Shown: piece by piece, positions 14,196 through 21,946 of the stretch
Numbering within the stretch: position 1 is the stretch's first letter
How the letters are laid out: each line of letters starts with the position of its first letter
NCBI GenBank assembly: GCA_020025715.1
Contig: JAHHRQ010000027.1
Coordinates: 1-23,695 of the forward strand
Reading direction: 5' to 3'
DNA: 23,695 bases
From: Oscillospiraceae bacterium
Lineage (GTDB): Bacteria > Bacillota > Clostridia > Oscillospirales > Oscillospiraceae
Position numbers and translations under genes: made by a program
Notes under the pieces: model-generated
What the model was told of the DNA's origin: nothing
What the model saw: only the letters and a program-made list of their open reading frames with translations
Databases searched by the model: none

Positions 14196-16161
14196 CCTCT
14201 TTCACCTTCTTTTCAGGCTTCAGAATTCTCATGGCGTTAAGCATAGAGAATATGGTTACGCCGGTTTCAACTCCGGCTGCAAAAACGATGGGGATAATAC
14301 CGAATGCACCGAGGATGATAAGTGCAAGCTTTGCTGCTGTGGATGCCAGAATATTCACTCTGGCGATATTTGCGCTGAGTCTTGAAATCCCCATCATTTT
14401 GGGGAGCTTTGCAAGATTCTCGCTCATTATAACAACGTCGGCTGTATCAAAGGGAGTTTCTGCATCTATGGCTCCGATTGCAATTCCTATATTTGCTCTG
14501 AGAAGTGCTTCTCTGTCGTTTTCTGCATTTCCGACAAAGCCGAGACTTGAATGCTCACCCTTGGTTGCCATAAGGTACTCCACAGCCGCCACCTTGCCCT
14601 CAGGCATAAGCTCAGCCTTAACCATATCGAAGTTAAGGGAAGAAGCAAGAGTTCTTGAAACCGAGCGTACATCGCCTGTTAAAAGAACCATATTGCGTAC
14701 ACCCTGACGGCGCATAGACTCGATGGCATCAAAGGCGCCGGATTTAAGCTTATCGCTTACCAATATATAGCCCCAGTAAATTTCGTCCACCGCAACATGA
14801 ATTGCAGCACCCGCTCTCTGAGGCACTCTGTAATGAATTTCATGCTCGTCCATAAGAGAAGCATTGCCTACATATACATGATGTCTTTTAACGTAAGCGC
14901 TTATACCTTTGCCGTGAAGCTCCTCGATTTCAACGGTTTCCCCCTCTGAAAGCTCGCTTAATTCTCCAACCTGTCTCAGTGCCTTTGCAACAGGGTGCTT
15001 GGAGTATCGCTCCGCCTCAGCAGCAGCATGTAAAAGCTGCTTTGTGCTTATTCCCTTTTCGGGGAATACAGCCGCAACGGAGTATTTTGCATCGGTTATT
15101 ATACCGGTTTTATCAAAAACCATAATTTCGGTTCTTGAAAGGTTCTCCAGAACATCGGCATTTTCAATCTGAATTCCGTTTCTTGTGCTCTTAATCAGGC
15201 CGCTCATATAGGAAAGGGGCACAGAAACGCTAAGCGCACAGGGGCAGGCCATTATTAAAATAACAATGCCCCGCTCTATCCAGTCAGCCCAGCCGCCGTA
15301 GAATAAAGGCGGTATTACAGACAGCAGAACGGCAAGTAAAATGGCAGCGGGAGTAAAATATCTCACAAATCTGGATGCGTATATCTCCTGCTTTGCCTTT
15401 TTTCTGTTCGTATCCATAAGTCTGTCAACTATCTTAGTAAATGCAGACCGATCGTATTCTCTGGTAACTTCGATTTTAAGGTCGCGGCTGAGATTGCGGC
15501 AGCCGGAAAGGACGTTTGAACCGGCGGTAACATTGATAGGTGTCTTGTCGCCGGATATGAGCGAACTGTCAATAACACTCATTCCCTCAGTTACAACACC
15601 GTCAAGAGGAATGATTTCACCGGGAGAAACTATAAGAATATCGCCGGTGCTGAGCTGCTCGGGACGGACAGAATACACTCTGCCGTTTTTAAGAACATTT
15701 GCCTTTCTGGTACCGGCAGATATAAATTCGTCCATATTTTTTCTGCACATGGACACGACAAAATTAGTAACTGCCTCGCCCAATCTGTAAAAAAGCATGG
15801 CAATATTAGCTGCGATGAAATGACCGGTAGCAAAAGCAGCTATGGCAGCAGCCAGCATAATTACATCTTCATCATAATAGTCACGCGCAGAAAGCATGGC
15901 GATAAGCCGCAAAATTACTCCCGCAGACAATGCAAGCAGCGGAATTGCATATATTGCAGCTTTAAGCCAGCCTTCGGCAGGAACGTAATGCAGACCTACA
16001 AGCAGAATAATCGCGACTGCACATACCACCAGAGTTTTTACGGAGAAATTTCTCTCGCTGAGAATATCCCTGTCCTTGGCGCTGATTATAGGCTCCCTCT
16101 TAGCCTTGTGGCTTGACTGACTCAAATGTTTATTTTTCGGTGGCGGAAGATGATTTGCCAT
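14188..16161 (-). CDS. P1B-type (heavy-metal) P-type ATPase with degenerate signature motifs
   Basis: A 657-residue P-type ATPase with the P1B membrane signature CPC (C306-P307-C308, in IMACPCALSVSVP) and the phosphorylated D350 in FDKTGIITD. Several usual motifs are altered: the actuator TGE is SGD (203-205), the hinge GDGxND is GNAEND (544-549), and the nucleotide loop reads LTGDV instead of LTGDN. The HP of the nucleotide domain is kept (KHP 388-390). There is no N-terminal HMA domain; the basic N-terminus carries only three histidines. The ATG follows AGGAGAG. It would export or distribute a metal, but the altered motifs make normal cycling uncertain. It is the second gene of a VanZ-ATPase-nitroreductase-HAD unit. 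Confidence 0.88.
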   Translation of the reverse strand: MANHLPPPKNKHLSQSSHKAKREPIISAKDRDILSERNFSVKTLVVCAVAIILLVGLHYVPAEGWLKAAIYAIPLLALSAGVILRLIAMLSARDYYDEDVIMLAAAIAAFATGHFIAANIAMLFYRLGEAVTNFVVSMCRKNMDEFISAGTRKANVLKNGRVYSVRPEQLSTGDILIVSPGEIIPLDGVVTEGMSVIDSSLISGDKTPINVTAGSNVLSGCRNLSRDLKIEVTREYDRSAFTKIVDRLMDTNRKKAKQEIYASRFVRYFTPAAILLAVLLSVIPPLFYGGWADWIERGIVILIMACPCALSVSVPLSYMSGLIKSTRNGIQIENADVLENLSRTEIMVFDKTGIITDAKYSVAAVFPEKGISTKQLLHAAAEAERYSKHPVAKALRQVGELSELSEGETVEIEELHGKGISAYVKRHHVYVGNASLMDEHEIHYRVPQRAGAAIHVAVDEIYWGYILVSDKLKSGAFDAIESMRRQGVRNMVLLTGDVRSVSRTLASSLNFDMVKAELMPEGKVAAVEYLMATKGEHSSLGFVGNAENDREALLRANIGIAIGAIDAETPFDTADVVIMSENLAKLPKMMGISRLSANIARVNILASTAAKLALIILGAFGIIPIVFAAGVETGVTIFSMLNAMRILKPEKKVKEDE

Positions 16162-16201
16162 AATTCTCTCCTATTTTATATGTAAGTTCTTATTGTAAAT
16201 G

Positions 16202-16699
16202 TCACATGCTCTCTGTTTTCCTGTTTCCGGCAATCTGCATGACAAGGAAAAACAGAAGCATTATTAAAACAGCGCAAACGTAGCCCACTGAGTCTACTCC
16301 TACGTCTATAAGCCTTCCGGCTCTGCCGGGTACAAAGCGCTGATGGAATTCATCGGAGCATGCGTATAGAAAGCAAAAGCACAGAGTAACAAAAGGCGTT
16401 TTAAAAAGTCTGCCCTTGTGCTTTAAAAAGACTTCGGAAAACAGCAGAAAGCTGCTGACTCCGAGGCAGAAATACTCAAACATATGGGCATATTTCCTTA
16501 TGTCATAATCAAATCCCTTATCAGTAAGGGGCGGTAAAATTTTGCTTAAAATTCCGCCGATAAGGCTCTTCAAAAAGCCGTTACTGAAACTGCCCGATTC
16601 ATTGCCGTCCTGTGCTGACATGAGGAAGATTACAAGCATTATGGCAAATGTAATCGCGCCGTATGTGATAAGCAATTTTCTGTGTTTCGAGCTTTCCAT
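16202..16699 (-). CDS. VanZ-family membrane protein
   Basis: A 165-residue membrane protein with helices at about residues 8-27, 72-90, 101-115 and 138-157. The VanZ core is DIRKYAHMFEYFCLGVSSF followed by CSDEFHQRFVPGRAGRLIDV and a VDSVGY helix, all strongly typical. VanZ itself confers low-level teicoplanin resistance, but most family members are uncharacterised envelope proteins, so resistance is not implied. AAGGATG precedes the ATG. First gene of the minus-strand operon behind a good SigA promoter, 40 bases upstream of the ATPase. Confidence 0.88.
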   Translation of the reverse strand: MESSKHRKLLITYGAITFAIMLVIFLMSAQDGNESGSFSNGFLKSLIGGILSKILPPLTDKGFDYDIRKYAHMFEYFCLGVSSFLLFSEVFLKHKGRLFKTPFVTLCFCFLYACSDEFHQRFVPGRAGRLIDVGVDSVGYVCAVLIMLLFFLVMQIAGNRKTESM

Positions 16700-16733
16700 A
16701 ACTACATCCTTAAAACCAACTGATTTATTCTTT

Positions 16734-16762
16734 ATAATACAATATTTTTTCCGATTTTACAA
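16734..16762 (-). promoter_or_regulatory. SigA-type promoter of the VanZ-ATPase operon
   Basis: On the minus strand TTGTAA (16762-16757), a 17-base spacer and TATTAT (16739-16734). It is the only good promoter seen upstream of the four genes and lies about 35 bases before the VanZ ATG. Confidence 0.65.
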
Positions 16763-16887
16763 GAACATAAAATTGCGGAGTAGCAAATGCAGAATTTATC
16801 TAAAATTCATTTCTGCAAATCCTTATAAAATTTTATACTGAAGCTATATCAGGATTGCTTTCGGTATTATAAATAATAACTGTAAAA

Positions 16888-16918
16888 ACTCCCTTGTCTG
16901 ATACAAAGACGAGGGAGT
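16888..16918 (-). terminator. intrinsic terminator of the MarR gene
   Basis: A 12-base stem, ACTCCCTTGTCT (16888-16899) with AGACGAGGGAGT (16907-16918), one G-T wobble and a 7-base loop. On the minus strand it lies 9 bases after the MarR stop and is followed by TTTTTACAG. Confidence 0.85.
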
Positions 16919-16927
16919 TCTTATAAT

Positions 16928-17434
16928 TTATCTCTCTATTTCCGGAATACGTTTAACGTTAATATTGAAATCGGTAAGGAAGGTGCAGACTTTATCGATT
17001 GCATCCATGAGTTCATTTGGCTCTAATTTCTGGTTGTTGTAAATACCGTGCAACATATGGCTTATAAGCCGGCGCTCACCGGTATCCAGCATTTGAAGTC
17101 CCTTTTCCGTTCCCTCTACGATAACATTTCTCCTGTTATTAGGGTCATTGGATCGGACAGCAAGACCTTTTTCTACAAGCGAATCCATGAGATAAGTCAT
17201 ATGCTGTCGGCTTGAATTAACCTTTTCCGCAAGCTGGGAAATAGGCATATAGCCCTCAAGCTTAAGATAACACATAGCTCTTGTCTGTGCTACTGTCCAT
17301 CCATAATTCTCTTTAAAATATTCAGTAAAAGTGGACGCCAGCTTTTCCTCGCTCAAAAAGAGGAAGTCCAGAATCAGGGACTCCTGCTTTGTGTGAGCTA
17401 CACCGGAAGGTAGTTTTGGTATCTGTGAATTCAT
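16928..17434 (-). CDS. MarR-family transcriptional regulator
   Basis: A 168-residue winged-helix regulator. The DNA-binding region is about residues 60-115: PISQLAEKVNSSRQHMTYLM (recognition helix) and LVEKGLAVRSNDPNNRRNVI (wing), with the typical D-x-x-N-R-R. Flanking helices form the dimer interface. MarR proteins are usually dimeric repressors relieved by small, often phenolic, ligands. AGGGAGC lies upstream of the ATG at 17434. It is divergent from the ene-reductase operon across 381 bases that contain several palindromes, so it most likely controls that operon and itself. Confidence 0.92.
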   Translation of the reverse strand: MNSQIPKLPSGVAHTKQESLILDFLFLSEEKLASTFTEYFKENYGWTVAQTRAMCYLKLEGYMPISQLAEKVNSSRQHMTYLMDSLVEKGLAVRSNDPNNRRNVIVEGTEKGLQMLDTGERRLISHMLHGIYNNQKLEPNELMDAIDKVCTFLTDFNINVKRIPEIER

Positions 17435-17815
17435 ATATGATGCTCCCTCGGGCAGTTTTTATGCCGGATGATTATAATTTTTTATAATCAATTTTCTTTC
17501 CAATTTATTATAAACCATTGTACCGAAATTGCAATCATAAAATTAACATAAGCTATGTACTGTTTAAAATATAATGTAATGTTCTATGTTATTGCTATAT
17601 ATTCCTCAAAAATTGGCAATTTATGTAAAGTTTTTGCATGAAAGCAAAGGAAGAACCCAAGATTATCAAAAAATTAACTAAATTTCAGGCAATAAGTTTG
17701 TACCACTTGCCATATTGCAATTTACGCCAATATGTATGATAATCATCTCAGTTGATAGTAAAGAAACTTTATTATAAAGTATCTGAACAAAACACAAAAA
17801 ACAGGAGGAATTGTA
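17435..17815. promoter_or_regulatory. divergent control region between MarR gene and ene-reductase operon
   Basis: 381 AT-rich bases without a gene. They hold the perfect palindrome GATTATAATTTTTTATAATC (17470-17489) close to the MarR start, and three ATTG(G)CAAT cores at 17528-17535, 17612-17620 and 17714-17721. TTGC-N6-GCAA (17707-17720) overlaps CATATTG-N10-CAATATG (17711-17734). The 11-base palindrome ATGATAATCAT (17736-17746) comes next. A possible promoter for the operon follows: TTGATA (17752-17757) and TATAAA (17773-17778), with a short 15-base spacer. The palindromes are seen directly; regulator binding is inferred. Confidence 0.5.
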
Positions 17816-19807
17816 ATGAACACTAAGTCTGCAAAGTTTTCCCATCTTCTCGAACCCGGTAAAATCGGCAATCTTGAGATCAAAAACCGTGTTGTTATGG
17901 GTCCCACGGAAACACTGTACGCTACCTCAGACGGCGAAATAACCGATAAGATAATCGACTTTTATGTTGCCCGTGCCAAAGGCGGCTGTGGTCTTATCAC
18001 AGTTCACTCCGCTCAGGGAGCAACCAAGGTAGATAAGATAGACCCTTATCCCGGCTCTATTCGCGTTGATGACAACATGTATATTCCAATGATGTCTGAC
18101 CTTACCGAAGCCATCCATCGTTATGGTGCAAAATGTACCATAAATATAAGCGCAGGCGGCGGAGCACAGTCTCTGGGATTTCCCTATGATAAGGGCAGTC
18201 AGGGCGTATACAATGAAACCCGTGTAGCTCCCGGTACTCTCAGCTCCCGTTTTGTAGGTGCTCCTGTAAGACCTCTTACCGTAGACGAAATTCACACCAT
18301 CGTAGACTGTATGGGTTACAGCTGTCTAAATGCTAAGCGTGCCGGTTTTGATGCTGTTACAATTCATGCTATCGGCGGCTACCTGATTTCAGAATTTCTC
18401 ACTCCCTGGTTCAATAACCGTACTGATGAATACGGTGGCAGTCTTGAAAATCGCTACCGCCTGCTGCGTGAGATTATTCAGGACATTCAGGCCAAGTGCG
18501 GCAAGGACTTCCCCATTATAGTCCGAATGTCAATAGATGAGTATTTAGGTGATGCAGGCCGCGGTATAGAAGAATCAAAGACGCTCTGCCAGTGGATGGA
18601 GCGTGACGGTGTTGCAGCTATCGACTGCGAAGCCGCAGTATTTGAGACTGTTGAATGGATGATTCCTACTATTTATCAGCCCGAGGCAACACTTGCCCAC
18701 CTCTCAGCTGCAATCAAGTCAGTAGTTAATATCCCTGTTTTCGCACAGGGTCGTATGTTTGACCCCAATGTTGCCGAAAAGGTTCTGGCCGAAGGCAAGG
18801 CAGACTTTATCTCAGAATCCCGTGAGTGGATAGTCGAGCCTGAATATGTCAAGAAACTTGAACGTGGAGATGAAGAAGGTCTTCGTCTTTGCATTAACTG
18901 CAACTATTGTATCGGTAAACGTGTATTCGGTCAGATGCCTCTGCGCTGCACCTTTAACCCCATTGCCGGCCGTGAAAGCCGTTTCCCCAACGGTAAGGTC
19001 GGCAAATCCGACGATCCCAGAAAGATTGCCATAATCGGTGCAGGTCCCGCCGGTATGGAAGCTGCCTATATTGCAGCGCAGCGAGGCCACAAGGTTGATT
19101 TGTATGAAGCAAGCGACAGACTCGGCGGCGGACAGCTTAGAATTGCATCAAGTTCTCCCTGTAAGGATATTCTTAATCATATCCCCGATTTCTTCCGCGT
19201 ACAGCTTTCACGGCTTAATAATGTTACTGTTCACCTCAACACACCTGTAAATGCTGAAAATGTTAAGGACATTGATGCCGATACCGTTATGGTCTGCACC
19301 GGTGCTGAACCTCTTATTCCCAACATCCCCGGTATACACTCAGATAATATAGCAACCGCTCAGGATGTACTTCTCAATAAACGTGATGTACATGGTCATG
19401 TAGTAATCTGCGGCGGCGGTCAGGTCGGTGTTGAAACTGCACTGGAGCTTTTAGAGCGAGGCTGCACTGTAACAATCGTTGAGATGCTTCCTGACCTCAT
19501 TCTCAAAGAAGAATTGATGACAAGAATCGTAATGATGAAAAAGCTTGCCGCCGCAAATGTAGAGATACTTTGCCAGCATCAGATTAAGGCTTTTGAAGGA
19601 AACGACGTTAAGGTTCTTGATATGCAGAGCGGTGAAGAAAAGGCAATAAATGCTGACAGCATCGTAATTGCATTCGGTACCAAGTCTGTAAACGGACTTA
19701 AGGACGCATTCGGAGATAAGGAAGTCATCGTCGTAGGCGATGCCAACACTCCTGATACTATCACTACTGCTATAAATGATGGCTTTTGGGCAGCTGTTGA
19801 ACTTTAA
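17816..19807 (+). CDS. OYE-type flavin/[4Fe-4S] ene-reductase (TMADH/BaiCD/BaiH/2,4-dienoyl-CoA reductase family)
   Basis: A 663-residue, three-part oxidoreductase. Residues 1-355 form an FMN TIM barrel of the Old Yellow Enzyme type (PGKIGNLEIKNRVVMGPT; RTDEYGGSLENR at 202-213). C359, C362, C365 and C378 (C-x2-C-x2-C-x12-C) would bind a [4Fe-4S] cluster. The C-terminal part is a disulfide reductase-like FAD/NAD(P)H module with GAGPAG (408-413) and GGGQVG (533-538). In the OYE HGAHGYL motif, H184 is kept but the second histidine is replaced (HAIGGYL). The family reduces C=C bonds next to a carbonyl or thioester, for example dienoyl-CoA, bile-acid 3-oxo intermediates and flavonoids. The substrate here is unknown. 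AGGAGG lies 7 bases upstream. First gene of an accessory operon under a MarR protein. Confidence 0.92.
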   Translation: MNTKSAKFSHLLEPGKIGNLEIKNRVVMGPTETLYATSDGEITDKIIDFYVARAKGGCGLITVHSAQGATKVDKIDPYPGSIRVDDNMYIPMMSDLTEAIHRYGAKCTINISAGGGAQSLGFPYDKGSQGVYNETRVAPGTLSSRFVGAPVRPLTVDEIHTIVDCMGYSCLNAKRAGFDAVTIHAIGGYLISEFLTPWFNNRTDEYGGSLENRYRLLREIIQDIQAKCGKDFPIIVRMSIDEYLGDAGRGIEESKTLCQWMERDGVAAIDCEAAVFETVEWMIPTIYQPEATLAHLSAAIKSVVNIPVFAQGRMFDPNVAEKVLAEGKADFISESREWIVEPEYVKKLERGDEEGLRLCINCNYCIGKRVFGQMPLRCTFNPIAGRESRFPNGKVGKSDDPRKIAIIGAGPAGMEAAYIAAQRGHKVDLYEASDRLGGGQLRIASSSPCKDILNHIPDFFRVQLSRLNNVTVHLNTPVNAENVKDIDADTVMVCTGAEPLIPNIPGIHSDNIATAQDVLLNKRDVHGHVVICGGGQVGVETALELLERGCTVTIVEMLPDLILKEELMTRIVMMKKLAAANVEILCQHQIKAFEGNDVKVLDMQSGEEKAINADSIVIAFGTKSVNGLKDAFGDKEVIVVGDANTPDTITTAINDGFWAAVEL

Positions 19808-19829
19808 AAATCATATAATTCAGCATATA

Positions 19830-19852
19830 ACTGATGTCCGGCCGGCGTCAGT
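19830..19852 (+). other. small hairpin between ene-reductase and alpha/beta-fold genes
   Basis: ACTGATG (19830-19836) pairs with CGTCAGT (19846-19852) through one wobble, around TCCGGCCGG. No clear T-tract follows (ATAAAAATAAC). It may stabilise or attenuate the message; an independent role is not demonstrated. Confidence 0.3.
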
Positions 19853-19894
19853 ATAAAAATAACAATTTACGATTCATACGAAAGGAGAACAATT

Positions 19895-20899
19895 ATGGCA
19901 ACCAATCTCAAACAGGTAAAAAGAGGATTTGCAAATTTAAAGCGGTCCGGAACCCAGATGTATTATGAGACTATGGGTCAGGGAAGCCCTGTAATATTTA
20001 TCCATCAGTGCTGGTGGAATAACTTTGAATACGAAGGCGTTCTGCCTCTCGTGGCAAAAGAACATACCGTTTATTCTCCCGATTCTCTTGGATTTGGCTT
20101 TTCCCCCGCAGCTCCCGGTTGGTTTGAGTTTACCGACTTTACAGACAGCTTTGTAGATTTTATGGATGACCTCGGCATAGAGAAGGCCAGCTTTGTTGGC
20201 CAGCACTCCGGTTCTCTTGTTATGGCGGACCTTGCATCACGTTATCCCGAACGTGTTGACAAACTCATCTTCGGCGGTCTTGCAATTTATGACGACGAAC
20301 TTAGAAAGGCCAAGGCTGCACGCCGCGACATGATCGGCGGAAACAGAATGCCCTACACCAAGAGTCTTCGCCCCGGTGATCTTATAGGACTTGAATCCGG
20401 CCTCCTTCAGAGAAAAGAAGACGGCTCTCATATGGTAGAGTTCTGGCTGGAGCAGTATCGTGAAAATCCCGACAGCAAGTTTGAATATATCCACAGAGCG
20501 GCTATCGCAAACCTTCTGCACTATGACAAGGGTGGCCGTGACATGATAAATGCACTTCTCACCTATGACTTGGAGCGAGTTCTGCCCTCCATCACACAGC
20601 CTTCACTGCAGTTGGTTGGTGATAGAGACTGCGTAAAGCCTCCTCTCTTCAAGACTATTAAGGAAGCCGCCGATATGCTTTCCTCCAAGATCAACAAAAT
20701 CAAAATTGTTGAGGGCGGCGGAATTATGCTGTTCCTGGAGTACGCATTTGAGTGCGCAGAGGCCATTAACGACTTCCTGAGAGATCCCGAAGCCTATGAA
20801 GGCACTGATGCAAGAGAAGTTGAAAGAGCCATGAAAGAATATCTGGTTCCTGACTTCGATCAGCTCAAGTTTGAGGATAAGAACGTCTACGTCGTCTGA
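19895..20899 (+). CDS. alpha/beta-hydrolase-fold protein lacking the catalytic nucleophile and histidine
   Basis: A 334-residue protein that follows the alpha/beta-hydrolase pattern from the oxyanion loop (VIFIHQCWWNNF, 33-44, HQ replacing the usual HG) through YSPDSLGFGFS (60-70) to the acid turn LVGDRDC (240-246). At the nucleophile elbow the sequence is VGQHSGS: aligned to G-x-S-x-G, the nucleophile position is H104. Where the catalytic histidine belongs (GGGH), I277 is found. D243/D245 remain. It is therefore unlikely to be an ordinary serine hydrolase and may be a lyase, isomerase or binding protein, or may use H104 or S105 in a new way. About 40 extra residues follow the usual end. AAAGGAG precedes the ATG. 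Cotranscribed with the ene-reductase. Confidence 0.85.
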   Translation: MATNLKQVKRGFANLKRSGTQMYYETMGQGSPVIFIHQCWWNNFEYEGVLPLVAKEHTVYSPDSLGFGFSPAAPGWFEFTDFTDSFVDFMDDLGIEKASFVGQHSGSLVMADLASRYPERVDKLIFGGLAIYDDELRKAKAARRDMIGGNRMPYTKSLRPGDLIGLESGLLQRKEDGSHMVEFWLEQYRENPDSKFEYIHRAAIANLLHYDKGGRDMINALLTYDLERVLPSITQPSLQLVGDRDCVKPPLFKTIKEAADMLSSKINKIKIVEGGGIMLFLEYAFECAEAINDFLRDPEAYEGTDAREVERAMKEYLVPDFDQLKFEDKNVYVV

Positions 20900-20929
20900 G
20901 CCCTAATAAGGGAAACATCCTTTTTAAAA

Positions 20930-20972
20930 GCTGCCGGTGCTGCAATAAACTACGGCATCGGCAGCAATTTTA
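20930..20972 (+). terminator. possible intrinsic terminator or attenuator inside the operon
   Basis: An 11-base stem, GCTGCCGGTGC (20930-20940) with GCATCGGCAGC (20955-20965), one G-T wobble and a 14-base loop, followed by AATTTTAATTT. It could terminate part of the transcripts after the alpha/beta-fold gene, lowering expression of the VOC and transporter genes. Confidence 0.45.
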
Positions 20973-20999
20973 ATTTAACATGTAATAGGAGGTACTATA

Positions 21000-21926
21000 A
21001 TGAGTTCTTCTGACAGTGGAATAAAAAGGATTTGCGTCAGTGTATCCGATCTTGAAAAGAGTACAAATTTCTTTGTTAATGAAATGGAACTGAATGAAGT
21101 TGCCCGAGGAACGCTTGACAGCGCCTCTGTTGAAGCTCTGTACGGGATAAAAGATAGTGAAGCGCAATATGCAATGCTGAAAAACGATGTTCAGCCTACT
21201 TTGCTTCAGCTGATTTGTTTCAGCAATACCCCGAAAAAAAAAATTCGCAAAGATCGGCCAAGCTGGGATTTCGGATATTACGATATAGCCTTCAGAGCAA
21301 AAGATAATGCCCGCTCAATGGGAAATTTCAAAGAGAAGAATTATACATATTTTTGCGAGCCGGTTCGATATGTGGCAGATTGGATAAATCTCGACGTGCT
21401 GGAAGGGGTTCTTCAGGGACCTGACTGCATACCTCTTGCCATGATAGAACGGCTTAAGGAGCCTATCCCTCAGTTTGAAGGTAATTTTTCGATTTTTACC
21501 GATACCGCAGTCACACTTGATAATGTAGATGAAACAGTAAATTTCTATTCCAATATACTGGGATTGAGTAAAATATTTGATGAGGTTTTACCGGATGGTT
21601 TGGTGGATGATGTGGTAAGCGTGCCGCATGGTACTCATACAAGAATGCTTATGTTCTCCGGCGGTAACACTCCGATTACCGAGTGCCTGATCTATTCTAA
21701 AAAGGGCCGTCCTATGAGTGATGTGGCAAAGCCTGAAAACGTCGGAATATTCGCCATGGCATACGAAAGGGATAATTTCGAGGAGACTATTAAAAATGCA
21801 GAGTCAGCGGGATTCCATGTAACCAACGGGCCTGTTGAGACAAAATTGCAGCCCTACGGAAAGATAAAGCTTGCACATATTTCCGGGCCTTCCGGCGTTA
21901 TGGTAGAAATATTTAAAATAGTATAA
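21000..21926 (+). CDS. two-domain VOC (glyoxalase/extradiol dioxygenase-fold) protein without metal-ligand histidines
   Basis: A 308-residue protein made of two vicinal-oxygen-chelate modules, about residues 8-153 and 163-308. Each starts with a betaalpha unit (ICVSVSDLEKSTNFF; AVTLDNVDETVNFYSNILGL) and has the second-half strand-helix (YYDIAFRAKD; VGIFAMAYERDNFEETIKNAESAGF). The two metal-binding histidines of the family are absent in both modules: D95 replaces one in module 1, and I250/F251 occupy that place in module 2. The terminal glutamate remains (E303 in VMVEIF). It cannot be assigned as an extradiol dioxygenase. VOC relatives also include epimerases and racemases such as methylmalonyl-CoA epimerase and, as I recall, dihydrodaidzein racemase. 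AGGAGGT lies upstream. A run of ten A at 21234-21243 codes for KKK within the gene. Confidence 0.82.
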   Translation: MSSSDSGIKRICVSVSDLEKSTNFFVNEMELNEVARGTLDSASVEALYGIKDSEAQYAMLKNDVQPTLLQLICFSNTPKKKIRKDRPSWDFGYYDIAFRAKDNARSMGNFKEKNYTYFCEPVRYVADWINLDVLEGVLQGPDCIPLAMIERLKEPIPQFEGNFSIFTDTAVTLDNVDETVNFYSNILGLSKIFDEVLPDGLVDDVVSVPHGTHTRMLMFSGGNTPITECLIYSKKGRPMSDVAKPENVGIFAMAYERDNFEETIKNAESAGFHVTNGPVETKLQPYGKIKLAHISGPSGVMVEIFKIV

Positions 21927-21946
21927 TGCTAAGACGAGGTAACAGT

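Noticed and set aside
16202..16699. Glycopeptide-resistance determinant
   Set aside because: VanZ-family proteins are common in Firmicutes; no vanRSHAX genes are in the window.
21000..21926. Extradiol dioxygenase
   Set aside because: The metal-ligand histidines are missing in both modules and the organism is probably an anaerobe.
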